Source: JAEWWD01 sp964440115 (lineage in GTDB: Bacteria; Bacillota; Clostridia; Christensenellales; CAG-138). From it: a stretch of DNA of 64,000 nt. The DNA is taken from the NCBI GenBank assembly GCA_964440115.1, contig CAYTPV010000006.1, positions 62,001-126,000 of the forward strand, written 5' to 3'. The position numbers were made by a program, and so were the translations under genes. Each line of letters starts with the position of its first letter. The first letter of the stretch is position 1. A model generated the notes under the pieces. The model searched no databases. It was not told the origin of the DNA and was given only the letters and a program-made list of their open reading frames with translations. Positions 42,100 to 50,325 of this stretch are shown piece after piece.

Positions 42100-42897
42100 A
42101 TGAGTAAGACAGTACAGGGAATACTGATCGCACTGGCAGTTGTTTTTGTGCTGATGACAGGGTTTTCTACGGTGCTGCTGAGCAAACAGGCGTTCGCTCC
42201 GACACAGCCGGTCGCCCAGCCCGTCACACTGCCCGCGACAACGAATGAAGACCAGACGCCCGCAAATACGATACAGGTGACGGCACAGGGAACCGTGCGA
42301 GTGGAGCCGGATATCGCCTATATCACGCTGGGTGTACAGAGCGACGCTAAAACCGCGGAAAGTGCGCAGGCCGCAAACCTGGAGAAGATGACCGGATTGT
42401 ATCAGGCGCTTGAAAAGATGGGCATTGAGAAGAAGGACTATTATACTTCGCAGTACAATGTCAACCCCGTGTATTCGTACGCAGACAATACGCAGCGCGT
42501 AACGGGCTACACCACTGTCAACACCGTTGAAGTGACCGTTCGTGATCTGGATAAGATCGGCGCATTGCTGGACGAAGCTGCAAAGGCCGGCATGAATCAG
42601 GCATACAGCCTGCAATTCGATCTGGAGAACCCGGATGCCGCAGGACTTGAGGCAATGAAGGCTGCGCTGACAAATGCGGACGCCAAAGCAAAGCTGATGG
42701 CGCAAACCACCGGCGCGCAGATCGTTCGGGTACTTAGTGTTAAGGACAGCGGGGTAAGCACTTCCGCGCCCAACAACAACTACCGGTATGCTGCCCCCAT
42801 GGCGGAAGCCGCCGCAATGGATACTGCCTCCGTGCCTGTTTCCTCGGGCACGCTGGAAGTAACCGTACAGGCCAGCATCACTTACGAAATTAAATAG
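42100..42897 (+). CDS. SIMPL-domain (DUF541) exported protein
   Basis: 265 residues; the ATG at 42100 follows GAGGAGG by nine bases (a TTG nine bases earlier is less likely). An N-terminal membrane helix or signal anchor (GILIALAVVFVLMTGFSTVLL) precedes a SIMPL domain beginning IQVTAQGTVRVEPDIAYITLGVQ. SIMPL proteins form oligomers at the cell surface in some bacteria; their function is unknown. Single-gene unit with its own terminator. Confidence 0.87.
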   Translation: MSKTVQGILIALAVVFVLMTGFSTVLLSKQAFAPTQPVAQPVTLPATTNEDQTPANTIQVTAQGTVRVEPDIAYITLGVQSDAKTAESAQAANLEKMTGLYQALEKMGIEKKDYYTSQYNVNPVYSYADNTQRVTGYTTVNTVEVTVRDLDKIGALLDEAAKAGMNQAYSLQFDLENPDAAGLEAMKAALTNADAKAKLMAQTTGAQIVRVLSVKDSGVSTSAPNNNYRYAAPMAEAAAMDTASVPVSSGTLEVTVQASITYEIK

Positions 42898-42916
42898 TCA
42901 TTTCTAAGTACGCAGA

Positions 42917-42946
42917 GAAAGCTCCCGGCATGCCGGGAGCTTTCTA
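42917..42946 (+). terminator. Terminator of the SIMPL gene
   Basis: GAAAGCTCCCGGCA / TGCCGGGAGCTTTC, a perfect 28-nt inverted repeat. Confidence 0.8.
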
Positions 42947-43044
42947 TTCGATTGTTCTTTTCCGCCAAAATCTATTTCTCGTATTCTTGCACTTTATGCG
43001 GTTTTCCTGTACAATGCAGGGCGTATTCGATGCTGGAGGTGCCT

Positions 43045-43935
43045 ATGGAGGGATGTGTGTGCTGTCCGCGCCGATGCGCTGTGAACCGTACTGTACAGAT
43101 AGGGTTTTGCGGGGCTGGCGCATTGCCGCGCGTAGCGCGCGCAGCGCTTCACTTTTGGGAAGAGCCTATGTTCAGCGGTCAGCGCGGTTCCGGGACGGTG
43201 TTTTTCTCCGGTTGCAGTCTGCGCTGTATATTCTGCCAGAATGCCGATATCAGCGCCAGGCAAAAAGGCGAGGAATGCGATGCGGATCATTTGGCGGACC
43301 TGTTTCTTATGCTGCAGGAACAGGGGGCGCACAACATCAATCTTGTGACGCCTACGCCGCATATTTCCACCATTCGGCCAGCCATCCAAAAGGCAAGGGA
43401 GCGCGGTCTGCGCATTCCGACGCTGTACAATTCGGGCGGATATGAAGCCGTCGAGGCGTTACAAACGTTGGACGGCCTGATCGATATCTACTTGCCGGAC
43501 CTGAAGTATGTAACACCAATGGTGAGCAAAAAGTTTTCCAGCGCGGAGGACTATTTTGCGTTCGCCGCGCCCGCTCTTCAGGAGATGTACCGGCAGACGG
43601 GAGATTTGCGTCTCGATGAAAATGGAATTGCCGTATCCGGTTTTGTCATACGCCATCTGGTTTTACCCGGCTGCCTGGATGAAACGCGAAAAGTGCTAGA
43701 CTATATCAGTGAGGCGTTCCCAAAGGATACATGGATTTCTTTGATGCGTCAGTATACGCCTATGACGGATGGGCTGCCTTCTCCTCTCAACAGGCGTCTG
43801 ACAGCGCGGGAATATGAGCGCGCGGTTTCCTATTGCCTTCAGCTCGGATTTACAAATGTGCTTTTGCAGGAAGAAGAGGCGGCCGATTCTTCGTTCACTC
43901 CGGCATTTTACGAAAGTTTGAGTCCCAGTTCATAA
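43045..43935 (+). CDS. Radical SAM protein, PflA-like
   Basis: 296 residues; the ATG at 43045 follows GGAGG by six bases and the frame upstream is not family-like. The N-terminal CCPRRCAVNR motif and the radical-SAM cluster motif CSLRCIFCQN (CxxxCxxC), then NLVTPTPHI and IDIYLPDLKY, match the COG1313 family of predicted pyruvate-formate-lyase-activating enzymes. It would cleave S-adenosylmethionine to activate a partner enzyme or modify a substrate; no glycyl-radical enzyme is next to it. Confidence 0.88.
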   Translation: MEGCVCCPRRCAVNRTVQIGFCGAGALPRVARAALHFWEEPMFSGQRGSGTVFFSGCSLRCIFCQNADISARQKGEECDADHLADLFLMLQEQGAHNINLVTPTPHISTIRPAIQKARERGLRIPTLYNSGGYEAVEALQTLDGLIDIYLPDLKYVTPMVSKKFSSAEDYFAFAAPALQEMYRQTGDLRLDENGIAVSGFVIRHLVLPGCLDETRKVLDYISEAFPKDTWISLMRQYTPMTDGLPSPLNRRLTAREYERAVSYCLQLGFTNVLLQEEEAADSSFTPAFYESLSPSS

Positions 43936-43996
43936 TTTGTTTTCATTTGAAACGCCAAAAAACACAAAATATGCCTGCAAAACCCTGTTGACGGGG

Positions 43997-44025
43997 TTGT
44001 AAACCACCAGATATGGTGTTACAAT
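43997..44025 (+). promoter_or_regulatory. Promoter of the candidate small RNA
   Basis: TTGTAA, exactly 17-nt spacer, TACAAT. Expected start of transcription about 44032. Confidence 0.6.
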
Positions 44026-44031
44026 AATATT

Positions 44032-44240
44032 GCGAAGAGGCTAAGAGCAAGAAGATTATCTCTTTTCCGTCCGGGAAACAACAGTATTCTTCATTGACTG
44101 TTCTTCCTCCTTAAAGACACTTAAACGAACTACTTTGTACATTATATCCGCACCCCGGTCGGGTAGGGCAACCGAACGGAAGTGCGGAAACCGGACGGAA
44201 AATTTTGAAACAGGGGCTGTTCACAGCCCCTGTTTATTTT
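44032..44240 (+). ncRNA. Candidate structured small RNA with exposed anti-Shine-Dalgarno segment
   Basis: A promoter, a terminator and three nested helices fit one transcript of about 200 nt. A 12-bp closing stem TTTTCCGTCCGG (44063-44074) pairs with CCGGACGGAAAA (44191-44202). Inside are a hairpin ACAGT/ACTGT (about 44081-44101) and a 7-bp stem TCCGCAC (44147-44153)/GTGCGGA (44182-44188) with a GC-rich interior. The unpaired segment between the inner hairpins contains CCTCCTT (44106-44112), complementary to Shine-Dalgarno sequences. It does not match a riboswitch, 6S, SRP or tmRNA pattern that I know. Identified only by hand pairing. Confidence 0.5.
44208..44240. terminator. Bidirectional terminator
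   Basis: AAACAGGGGCTGT-tc-ACAGCCCCTGTTT, followed by ATTTT on the plus strand and CAAAATTTT on the minus strand; serves the small RNA and the molybdenum hydroxylase operon. Confidence 0.85.
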
Positions 44241-44276
44241 CTGTCCGCCGTATATTCTTACGGGTGTGCGATCGTA

Positions 44277-44756
44277 TCAGCCCAATTCGTATAACATCCG
44301 AACGGCTTCCCTGATTTCCTGATAGCTTGTACAGCGGCAAATATTGGATTGCAGCCATTCTTCGACGATATACTCTTCTGGTAAAACAGGATATGTGTTT
44401 TTTAGAGCCTGACAGACCATTAAAAAGCCGGATGTGCAATATCCGCACTGAAAAGCGTTTTTCTCAACAAACGCTTTTTGTACATGCGCAGTTCCGCCAA
44501 GGCCTTCAACAGTATGTATGGAATGACCTTCCGCCTCCACCGCCAGAACAAGGCAGGATTTTGCGGGCAGTCCGTCGATTATCACTGTACATGCGCCGCA
44601 ATCTCCGTTGCGGCAGCCTGGCTTCGCGCCGGTCAGGCCAAGCTGATCGCGCAGAACATCCAGCAGCAGGTCGGCTGGCCGCGCAAGTACGCTTCGCTTT
44701 TCACCGTTTACATAGAGATCGATCACTGTTTTCGTATCATACCGAACCATGTTCAA
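44277..44756 (-). CDS. Molybdenum hydroxylase [2Fe-2S] subunit (CoxS/XdhC-like small subunit)
   Basis: 159 residues. The plant-type cluster motif is CRNGDCGACTVIIDG, followed by the second cluster CGYCTSGFLM and the C-terminal ICRCTSYQEI, the standard arrangement of the small subunit. It carries electrons from the molybdenum site to FAD. Third gene of the operon 47902-44277, overlapping the FAD subunit by 20 nt. Confidence 0.95.
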   Translation of the reverse strand: MNMVRYDTKTVIDLYVNGEKRSVLARPADLLLDVLRDQLGLTGAKPGCRNGDCGACTVIIDGLPAKSCLVLAVEAEGHSIHTVEGLGGTAHVQKAFVEKNAFQCGYCTSGFLMVCQALKNTYPVLPEEYIVEEWLQSNICRCTSYQEIREAVRMLYELG

Positions 44757-45576
44757 ATTCCTCCAGAAGATTGGACAATGTTCGTTTCAGTACAAACAGA
44801 CGGTAATTTGCGGAGGCTTCCGAATCCGTTTTGATTTCGCCTGGCAGGAAAGGCGGTATTGCCTGTATACGGTCTGCAATGGGGTCGGCACGATTGTTCA
44901 ATACCTCATCAATCTGTGTGCTATGAAATGGAAACGTGCAAATACCCGAGATGGCTATACGAAGTCGATCATCCTGAACCAATGCCAGTATGCTGAGCAA
45001 GGGATAATCCAGTTTTTCCTGCGCAGTCTTTTTAACGTGGAAATACTTCGTTTGCAGCACAGATGCGGGTATGCGGGCTTGAACGATGAATTCGCTTTCT
45101 TCTAGCCGCATGCGGCCGTCAAACACGTCTTCCATAGCGACAGTTCGCATGCCGCCGGGACCAAACAGCAAAAGCTTCATGTCGCAGAGCATCAACGCGA
45201 GGCTGCATTCTCTGTATTGAATCGTACCGCACAAATTCCCACCCAATGTGATGCGGCATTGGTTGGTATGGTCGGCTATGCGTCCGCATGTCGTCCCAAG
45301 CGGCTCAAACAGTTTGCTTTCTTTTATTCTGTATAGGGAGTTTGCTGCACCAATCGCCAGATACTCTTTGTCTATTTCCATTACATTGCACTCGAGAATA
45401 CGCTTAATATCTATGACGGCCCCGGGCGATATACTGCCTGAGCGCGACATCGTAATGATCTCGCTTCCGCCTCCATAGTAAACAGGCGATTGCCCGTCCT
45501 TGAGCAACTGGGCGTGTGTTTGTGCAGCTTCCTCAAGTGTGTCCGGGCGGCAGTAGGTAAAATCAATCGGTATCAT
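44737..45576 (-). CDS. Molybdenum hydroxylase FAD subunit (CoxM-like)
   Basis: 279 residues from the second of two adjacent ATGs after CAGGAGG. FAD_binding_5 landmarks are PVYYGGGSEIITMSRSG, LAIGAANSLYRI, RITLGGNLCGT and the C-terminal CO-dehydrogenase flavoprotein domain. It passes electrons from the Fe-S subunit to NAD or another acceptor. Overlaps the catalytic subunit by 14 nt. Confidence 0.92.
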   Translation of the reverse strand: MIPIDFTYCRPDTLEEAAQTHAQLLKDGQSPVYYGGGSEIITMSRSGSISPGAVIDIKRILECNVMEIDKEYLAIGAANSLYRIKESKLFEPLGTTCGRIADHTNQCRITLGGNLCGTIQYRECSLALMLCDMKLLLFGPGGMRTVAMEDVFDGRMRLEESEFIVQARIPASVLQTKYFHVKKTAQEKLDYPLLSILALVQDDRLRIAISGICTFPFHSTQIDEVLNNRADPIADRIQAIPPFLPGEIKTDSEASANYRLFVLKRTLSNLLEEFEHGSV

Positions 45577-47902
45577 CATTTCCTCCTGTACAGATCGACC
45601 ACAGCAATTCCGGCTTAAGAGGCAGGCGATTGATATTCTTTCCAAAGGCAGCACTTAGAGCATTGCCAAGCGCCGCCGGTATTCCAATGATGCCATGTTC
45701 GGAATAACATCTGACCCCGTAAGGAGAATCGTCTAGAGGAGTCTCAACGAACTCTGCCCGGTATTGAGGTTCCTGCCCGATATGCATCAGCTTATATGTG
45801 CGCAGATTAGGCGTGCACAATATTCCATTCTTATCATAGGCGTATGCCTCGCGGCTGGCCATGCTCATCCCCATCGCCATGCCGCCCATTATCATGCTGC
45901 GCATGGCGTCGGGATTGATGACCTTTCCCACATCGATCACAGTACAGGCGGATAACAGGCGATAGGTATAATCGGTGAGATCCACTTCCACTTCTACCAT
46001 CTGTGCGCCTACCGTCCAAGCTGGGCCGGTTTTGCCCTTGCCGGTATTCTTATCGAGTGTGGTGAGGTCTTTGAGCATGAACCCGCCCCTGCCGATGGCC
46101 GGTCCGCCGATGGACTCTCCGTTCTTTCCCGTATACCCGTTCACGATTTCCGAAAAAGGGATGAAATCCTGCGGATTGCTGTGCCGGTATACACGCCCTC
46201 GCGTCACTTCGATCTCGTCGGGCGGGCACCCGAATGCCTGCGCGCCGTTTTCACGAAGCTGCGCAATCAAATCGTCAGCCGCGCGCATCACGGCACTGCC
46301 TGCCATATATCCGGTTAAGCTCGCCACTGTTTTCCAGTGCTCGGGATTCAGCTGCGTATCTACCGGCATAGTTACATGGATTTGCCCGGTGTCCATCTGC
46401 AGCTTTTCCGCAAGTATTTGAGCAAGCTGTGTTTTGCTGCCGGAACCGATCTCCACTACGCCTGTGTTCAAATTCAAGCTGCCGTCGCTGTTGCAGGTCA
46501 GTACCGCGCCGGATACCGCATTGATAGGCGGATTTTCCGTTTTCCACAAACAGGATACGCCCCATGCCTTTACGACGCCTGGCTTAATCTCCTGAACTGT
46601 GCTGCCGGACCATCCGCTGATACCTCTCAGCTTTTCCAGACATTGTTTGAGATCGCCTACGACGGACGGCGAATAGGGAACCTGTGTCGGCGTCGTGCTC
46701 CCATCGCGGATCGCGTTTTTCAACCGCAGCTCCAGCGGATCTATTTTGCAGGCGCGGGCTAGAGAGTCCATCGTTCGTTCAATGCAGAATGTGTAGGATT
46801 CATGCGCAAAGCTGCGATAAGAAGTAGCATAGGTATGGTTGGTGTAGACGCATAGCGCATCACAGCTTACGTTGTCGATATGGTAAGGGCCTGTGCAATC
46901 CACGGCGATGGCTTTTGTCATGTTGGGCGAAATATCCGTGTACGCCCCGCAATCGAGCCAATACGTCATTCTGGCCGCTTGAAGAAAACCATCTGTCGTG
47001 GCGGTAAGGCTGATATCCGCTTCGAGCCCGATGCGGCAGGGGGCCGACGCCATATCCTGCTCGCGCGGAATGGAAAGACGGACAGGCCTGCCGCCTACAC
47101 GGCTTGATGCAATAAATGCAAGCAATTCAAGCGTCACGGGTGCCTTGCCGCCGAAGCCTCCGCCAACGAACGGGACGCGCACCTGAATGTTTCCGGCGGG
47201 GATACGGAATACCTCCGAAATTTGCGCGCGCACGGTGTAAGGCGCCTGCGACGAGGTCGTAATCAATATTGCGCCGTCGGCGGCGATTTCCGCCTGCGCT
47301 GCGCGCGTTTCCATGGCGATATGATCGGAGGGCGGAAGGAAAAACTTCTCTCGGACAGTTACCCCTCCCGATTGAAATGCTAAGTCCGCATCCCCCTTCC
47401 GAATGCGAAACCTGCAGGCAGTGTTCGTTCCCTGCTCAGGAATGACGCCCGTAACCAGCCCTGCGTAGCTGCATATTTTGGGATGCAGGAGAGGTGCATT
47501 TCCTCCAAGCGCCTCAGTCGGCGTCAATACAACGGGCAAAGGTTCGTATTGCACGCGGATCATCCTTGCCGCACGTTCCGCTGTATGGTCGTCAATCGCC
47601 ACAACCATAGCGACGGGTTCGCCCGCATAGCGTACAGTGTCAAGTGCAAGCGCCGGCCTGTCCTTCAGCAAAGGCCCAAACAATTGCGGGCAATCTTTGC
47701 CGGTGATCACTGCTTTTACTCCCTCGGCGGCAAGGGCAACACTTACATCTAAATCCAGTATCCTCGCATGTGCGTGCAAGCTTGTCAGCAGCCGTGCACA
47801 TAAAACGCCAGTTTTTGGCATATCATCGGCATATTGCGCACGCCCCGTTACCTTATCCCATGCTTCTTTTCTATGAATGCTTTGTTCAATAATGCTTCCC
47901 AA
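45563..47902 (-). CDS. Molybdenum hydroxylase catalytic subunit (xanthine dehydrogenase family)
   Basis: About 779 residues from a TTG at 47902 that follows GGGGAAGG; the frame extends to 48019, but the extra 39 residues are not family-like. Landmarks are DKVTGRAQYADDMP, the molybdopterin loops VPFVGGGFGGKAP and NTGVVEIGSGSKTQLAQI, and the C-terminal catalytic-Glu region CYSEHGIIGIPAALGNAL. Members oxidise purines, aldehydes, nicotinate or aromatic substrates; substrate not deducible. No molybdenum-cofactor genes or selenium-related genes are nearby. Confidence 0.92.
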   Translation of the reverse strand: MGSIIEQSIHRKEAWDKVTGRAQYADDMPKTGVLCARLLTSLHAHARILDLDVSVALAAEGVKAVITGKDCPQLFGPLLKDRPALALDTVRYAGEPVAMVVAIDDHTAERAARMIRVQYEPLPVVLTPTEALGGNAPLLHPKICSYAGLVTGVIPEQGTNTACRFRIRKGDADLAFQSGGVTVREKFFLPPSDHIAMETRAAQAEIAADGAILITTSSQAPYTVRAQISEVFRIPAGNIQVRVPFVGGGFGGKAPVTLELLAFIASSRVGGRPVRLSIPREQDMASAPCRIGLEADISLTATTDGFLQAARMTYWLDCGAYTDISPNMTKAIAVDCTGPYHIDNVSCDALCVYTNHTYATSYRSFAHESYTFCIERTMDSLARACKIDPLELRLKNAIRDGSTTPTQVPYSPSVVGDLKQCLEKLRGISGWSGSTVQEIKPGVVKAWGVSCLWKTENPPINAVSGAVLTCNSDGSLNLNTGVVEIGSGSKTQLAQILAEKLQMDTGQIHVTMPVDTQLNPEHWKTVASLTGYMAGSAVMRAADDLIAQLRENGAQAFGCPPDEIEVTRGRVYRHSNPQDFIPFSEIVNGYTGKNGESIGGPAIGRGGFMLKDLTTLDKNTGKGKTGPAWTVGAQMVEVEVDLTDYTYRLLSACTVIDVGKVINPDAMRSMIMGGMAMGMSMASREAYAYDKNGILCTPNLRTYKLMHIGQEPQYRAEFVETPLDDSPYGVRCYSEHGIIGIPAALGNALSAAFGKNINRLPLKPELLWSICTGGNDDTD

Positions 47903-48048
47903 TCGATTCCTTCCCCGGTCAATATGGAATATATCGTTTAGGGTGTACCGTTTTCTGGAAATTATCCGGCACGGCGAAACGCATTCATAAACAACCCCGA
48001 TAAAAGGTAGACTAATCATTGAATAACGGAAAGTATGATGGGGGAATT

Positions 48049-48807
48049 ATGAAAGGCTTTCAAAGATACATCGGTTTTATTTCTATCATTGTACTTGCAT
48101 TGTCAGGATGCTCCGGGTCTGGCGGACCCGTGCCGGAACAGACAATGCCGCCCGGCCCCGGCGTTGCGCTGGCCGCTGAAAAACCACCCGCACAAAATCA
48201 GAATGAAGACAGGGTCATGCTGGCGGATGGTTTTTCATATCAAAAGCTTGACAATGCCCTTAAGAAAAGAATTACGGGAAACAGCTATCCAGAGGATGAC
48301 TCCGAAATTGGTATTCAGTATGCGGATCTTCGCTATATCCGGCTGCTGTATTACGATTTTGACGGCAAGGTGCGGCAGGGCGAGATGATTATGCACAAAT
48401 CGCTCGCAGATGAGGTCATGGAGATATTTCATGAGCTTTACAAAGCGAAGTATCCGCTTGCTTCTGTGAAATTGATTGATGATTTCAATGCCGACGACGA
48501 AACTTCCATGGAGGCCAACAATACATCGGGCTTCAACTACAGGGTTGTAAAAGGCACGAAAAAACGCTCACTGCACAGCTATGGCATGGCCATTGATGTA
48601 AATCCGTTACTGAACCCTTATGTAAAGGGTAATAATGTGGACCCAGATACTGCCGAAACATATGCCGACCGTTCGCGTGATTTTGAAGGCAAGATCGACA
48701 AAAACGATGTATGCTATAAACTCTTTCATGAGCGCGGATGGAAATGGGGCGGGGATTGGAAGACAGTCAAAGATTATCAGCATTTTGAAAAAGAAGTGGA
48801 GCATTAA
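48049..48807 (+). CDS. M15-family peptidase lipoprotein (D-Ala-D-Ala carboxypeptidase-like)
   Basis: 252 residues from the ATG at 48049 after GATGGGGG. A lipoprotein signal (IIVLALSGCSGSG) predicts anchoring at the outer face of the membrane. The M15 domain shows the zinc ligands in HSYGMAIDVNP (H and D) and DYQHFE (H). It probably trims peptidoglycan peptides. Single gene, followed by a 38-bp perfect palindrome. Confidence 0.9.
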   Translation: MKGFQRYIGFISIIVLALSGCSGSGGPVPEQTMPPGPGVALAAEKPPAQNQNEDRVMLADGFSYQKLDNALKKRITGNSYPEDDSEIGIQYADLRYIRLLYYDFDGKVRQGEMIMHKSLADEVMEIFHELYKAKYPLASVKLIDDFNADDETSMEANNTSGFNYRVVKGTKKRSLHSYGMAIDVNPLLNPYVKGNNVDPDTAETYADRSRDFEGKIDKNDVCYKLFHERGWKWGGDWKTVKDYQHFEKEVEH

Positions 48808-48821
48808 AAACAAATACGGCA

Positions 48822-48859
48822 ACGCATACATGCAGGTATATATACCTGCATGTATGCGT
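48822..48859. repeat. Perfect 38-bp palindrome
   Basis: ACGCATACATGCAGGTATA and its exact reverse complement abut with no loop. Six further base pairs (CGGCAA/TTGCCG) extend it past a 2-nt bulge. No T-run follows, so it is not a standard terminator; as RNA it would form a long hairpin, as DNA a cruciform or a dimeric protein site. Confidence 0.8.
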
Positions 48860-48928
48860 ATTGCCGGGTAAATGAAACCTTAAAATAACAACATCCGACA
48901 AAAGCTATTCCTTAATGCGCGAAATATA

Positions 48929-48937
48929 TGATATAAT
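48929..48937 (+). promoter_or_regulatory. Extended -10 promoter of apgM
   Basis: TG-A-TATAAT, about 64 nt before the ATG; no convincing -35 box. Confidence 0.55.
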
Positions 48938-49000
48938 ATATAACTATCATGAACCGGAAGTACCGGCGCATGTCGTATTGTATAAAAACGGGAGTGTATC

Positions 49001-50158
49001 ATGAAGCGCATTACAGTCGTTCTTGATGGCGTGGCGGATCGGCCCAACGCCAAACTGGATCATAAAACGCCTCTGGAATATGCAAATACCCCTAATCTAG
49101 ACAGCATCTCATCCCGATCGCAGCTTGGCTGTATGCTGACCATACCCGAGGGATTGGAGCTTGGCAGTGCCGTCGCGAACATGTCGCTGATGGGGCTTGA
49201 CCCTAGGCAATACCGCGGCCGTGCGGCCATTGAAGCGGCGGGCTGCGGCGTTCCCACAATCGTGGGCAATCTGTATATTCGCATGAACTTTGTTGAGTTT
49301 GAAGGGGACAGCTATTTAAACTCTAAAATCGTCAGCTACAGCGCGCACGATATTCCCACCGAGCAGTCGCAGCCGCTCACTGATCTGCTGACGCGTGAGC
49401 TTTTCCGCTCACCGTATATAGCTCACAATGTCGGTACATTCCGCAATATTCTCGAGATAGAAGGGGGAGCCGGTCTCTTCCCGCTGGAGCTTGCGCCCGC
49501 GCACGATATCATTGGGCAGCCTATCTCTGCGTTTCTCAAAGGCAAAAAGGAGCAGCCGCTGTATGAGCTGCAGGCCCGCGCGTATGAACTGCTGCGCGGC
49601 AATGGCACGCACGCCAACGGCATCTGGTTCTGGGGAGATTCTGTAGTCCCTGAGTTTGATAAGGCGGAGGAAGGCAGATGCACGTTCGGCGAAACGCTCA
49701 TACTCATGGGCATTACCGCGATAGCGGGCATACCCAACTTCACAACGGATGAAGCGCAGCCCTTTGAGCAGTTCCTGCTCGAAAAAGCCCGTAAGGCGGC
49801 GTATGCGCTCAACGGAGAATTTGACAGAGTGTATATCCATATTCAGGCGACGGACGATATCAGCCATGAACGCGATCCCATTGGCAAAGCCAGATTGGTT
49901 GCCGATATTGACCGCGTATTTTTCCCGGCGCTTCTGGAAGCAGTAAAAGGTGATTTTGTTATGGGTGTCGCATCCGATCATTTCACTTTCTCGGATACCG
50001 GCGGACACGGGGGAGAGCCAGTGCCTTATCTTATATACGACAGCCGCGCAAAGGCATGTACGCCGCGCCGGTTTACGGAAGAAACCTGTCGACGATCCGG
50101 TGTGATGATCGATGCGCCCAAATTTGTTCAAACGCTCGAATCCTTTAAAACGCTATAG
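49001..50158 (+). CDS. apgM: 2,3-bisphosphoglycerate-independent phosphoglycerate mutase, archaeal type
   Basis: 385 residues. MKRITVVLDGVADRPNAKLD opens the metal-binding domain; GSAVANMSLMGLDP holds the phospho-accepting Ser; ATDDISHERDP and GVASDHFTFSDTGGHGG give the remaining metal ligands. It belongs to the alkaline-phosphatase superfamily branch (ApgM) common in archaea and many Clostridia, catalysing 3-phosphoglycerate to 2-phosphoglycerate. CGGGAGTG precedes the ATG. Confidence 0.93.
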   Translation: MKRITVVLDGVADRPNAKLDHKTPLEYANTPNLDSISSRSQLGCMLTIPEGLELGSAVANMSLMGLDPRQYRGRAAIEAAGCGVPTIVGNLYIRMNFVEFEGDSYLNSKIVSYSAHDIPTEQSQPLTDLLTRELFRSPYIAHNVGTFRNILEIEGGAGLFPLELAPAHDIIGQPISAFLKGKKEQPLYELQARAYELLRGNGTHANGIWFWGDSVVPEFDKAEEGRCTFGETLILMGITAIAGIPNFTTDEAQPFEQFLLEKARKAAYALNGEFDRVYIHIQATDDISHERDPIGKARLVADIDRVFFPALLEAVKGDFVMGVASDHFTFSDTGGHGGEPVPYLIYDSRAKACTPRRFTEETCRRSGVMIDAPKFVQTLESFKTL

Positions 50159-50325
50159 ACTCTAAGCTCTGCTTAAGAAAAGACTGAACGCCCGCATCAT
50201 ATGCGGTCGTTTTTCTGGCATTTTCAAATTTGATAAACATTCGCATTGCCGTATGACGCGGCAGCATCTCCCATATACATGAATAATCGCGCGCATGTAT
50301 CTCTATAGAGGGGGAAGCGGCTGCA

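Larger units (their letters stand above)
43936..44276. other. Gap between convergent genes holding a candidate small RNA
   Basis: No protein of normal size. Contents are listed separately: promoter 43997-44025, RNA 44032-44240, terminator 44208-44240. On the minus strand AAGGAGG precedes a 12-codon frame (MKNTVVSRTEKR) that lies wholly inside the RNA. Confidence 0.5.

Noticed and set aside
44032..44240. Molybdenum-cofactor or purine riboswitch for the molybdenum hydroxylase operon
   Set aside because: The structured region lies at the 3' end of that operon, not in its leader, and lacks the motifs I know for those riboswitches.
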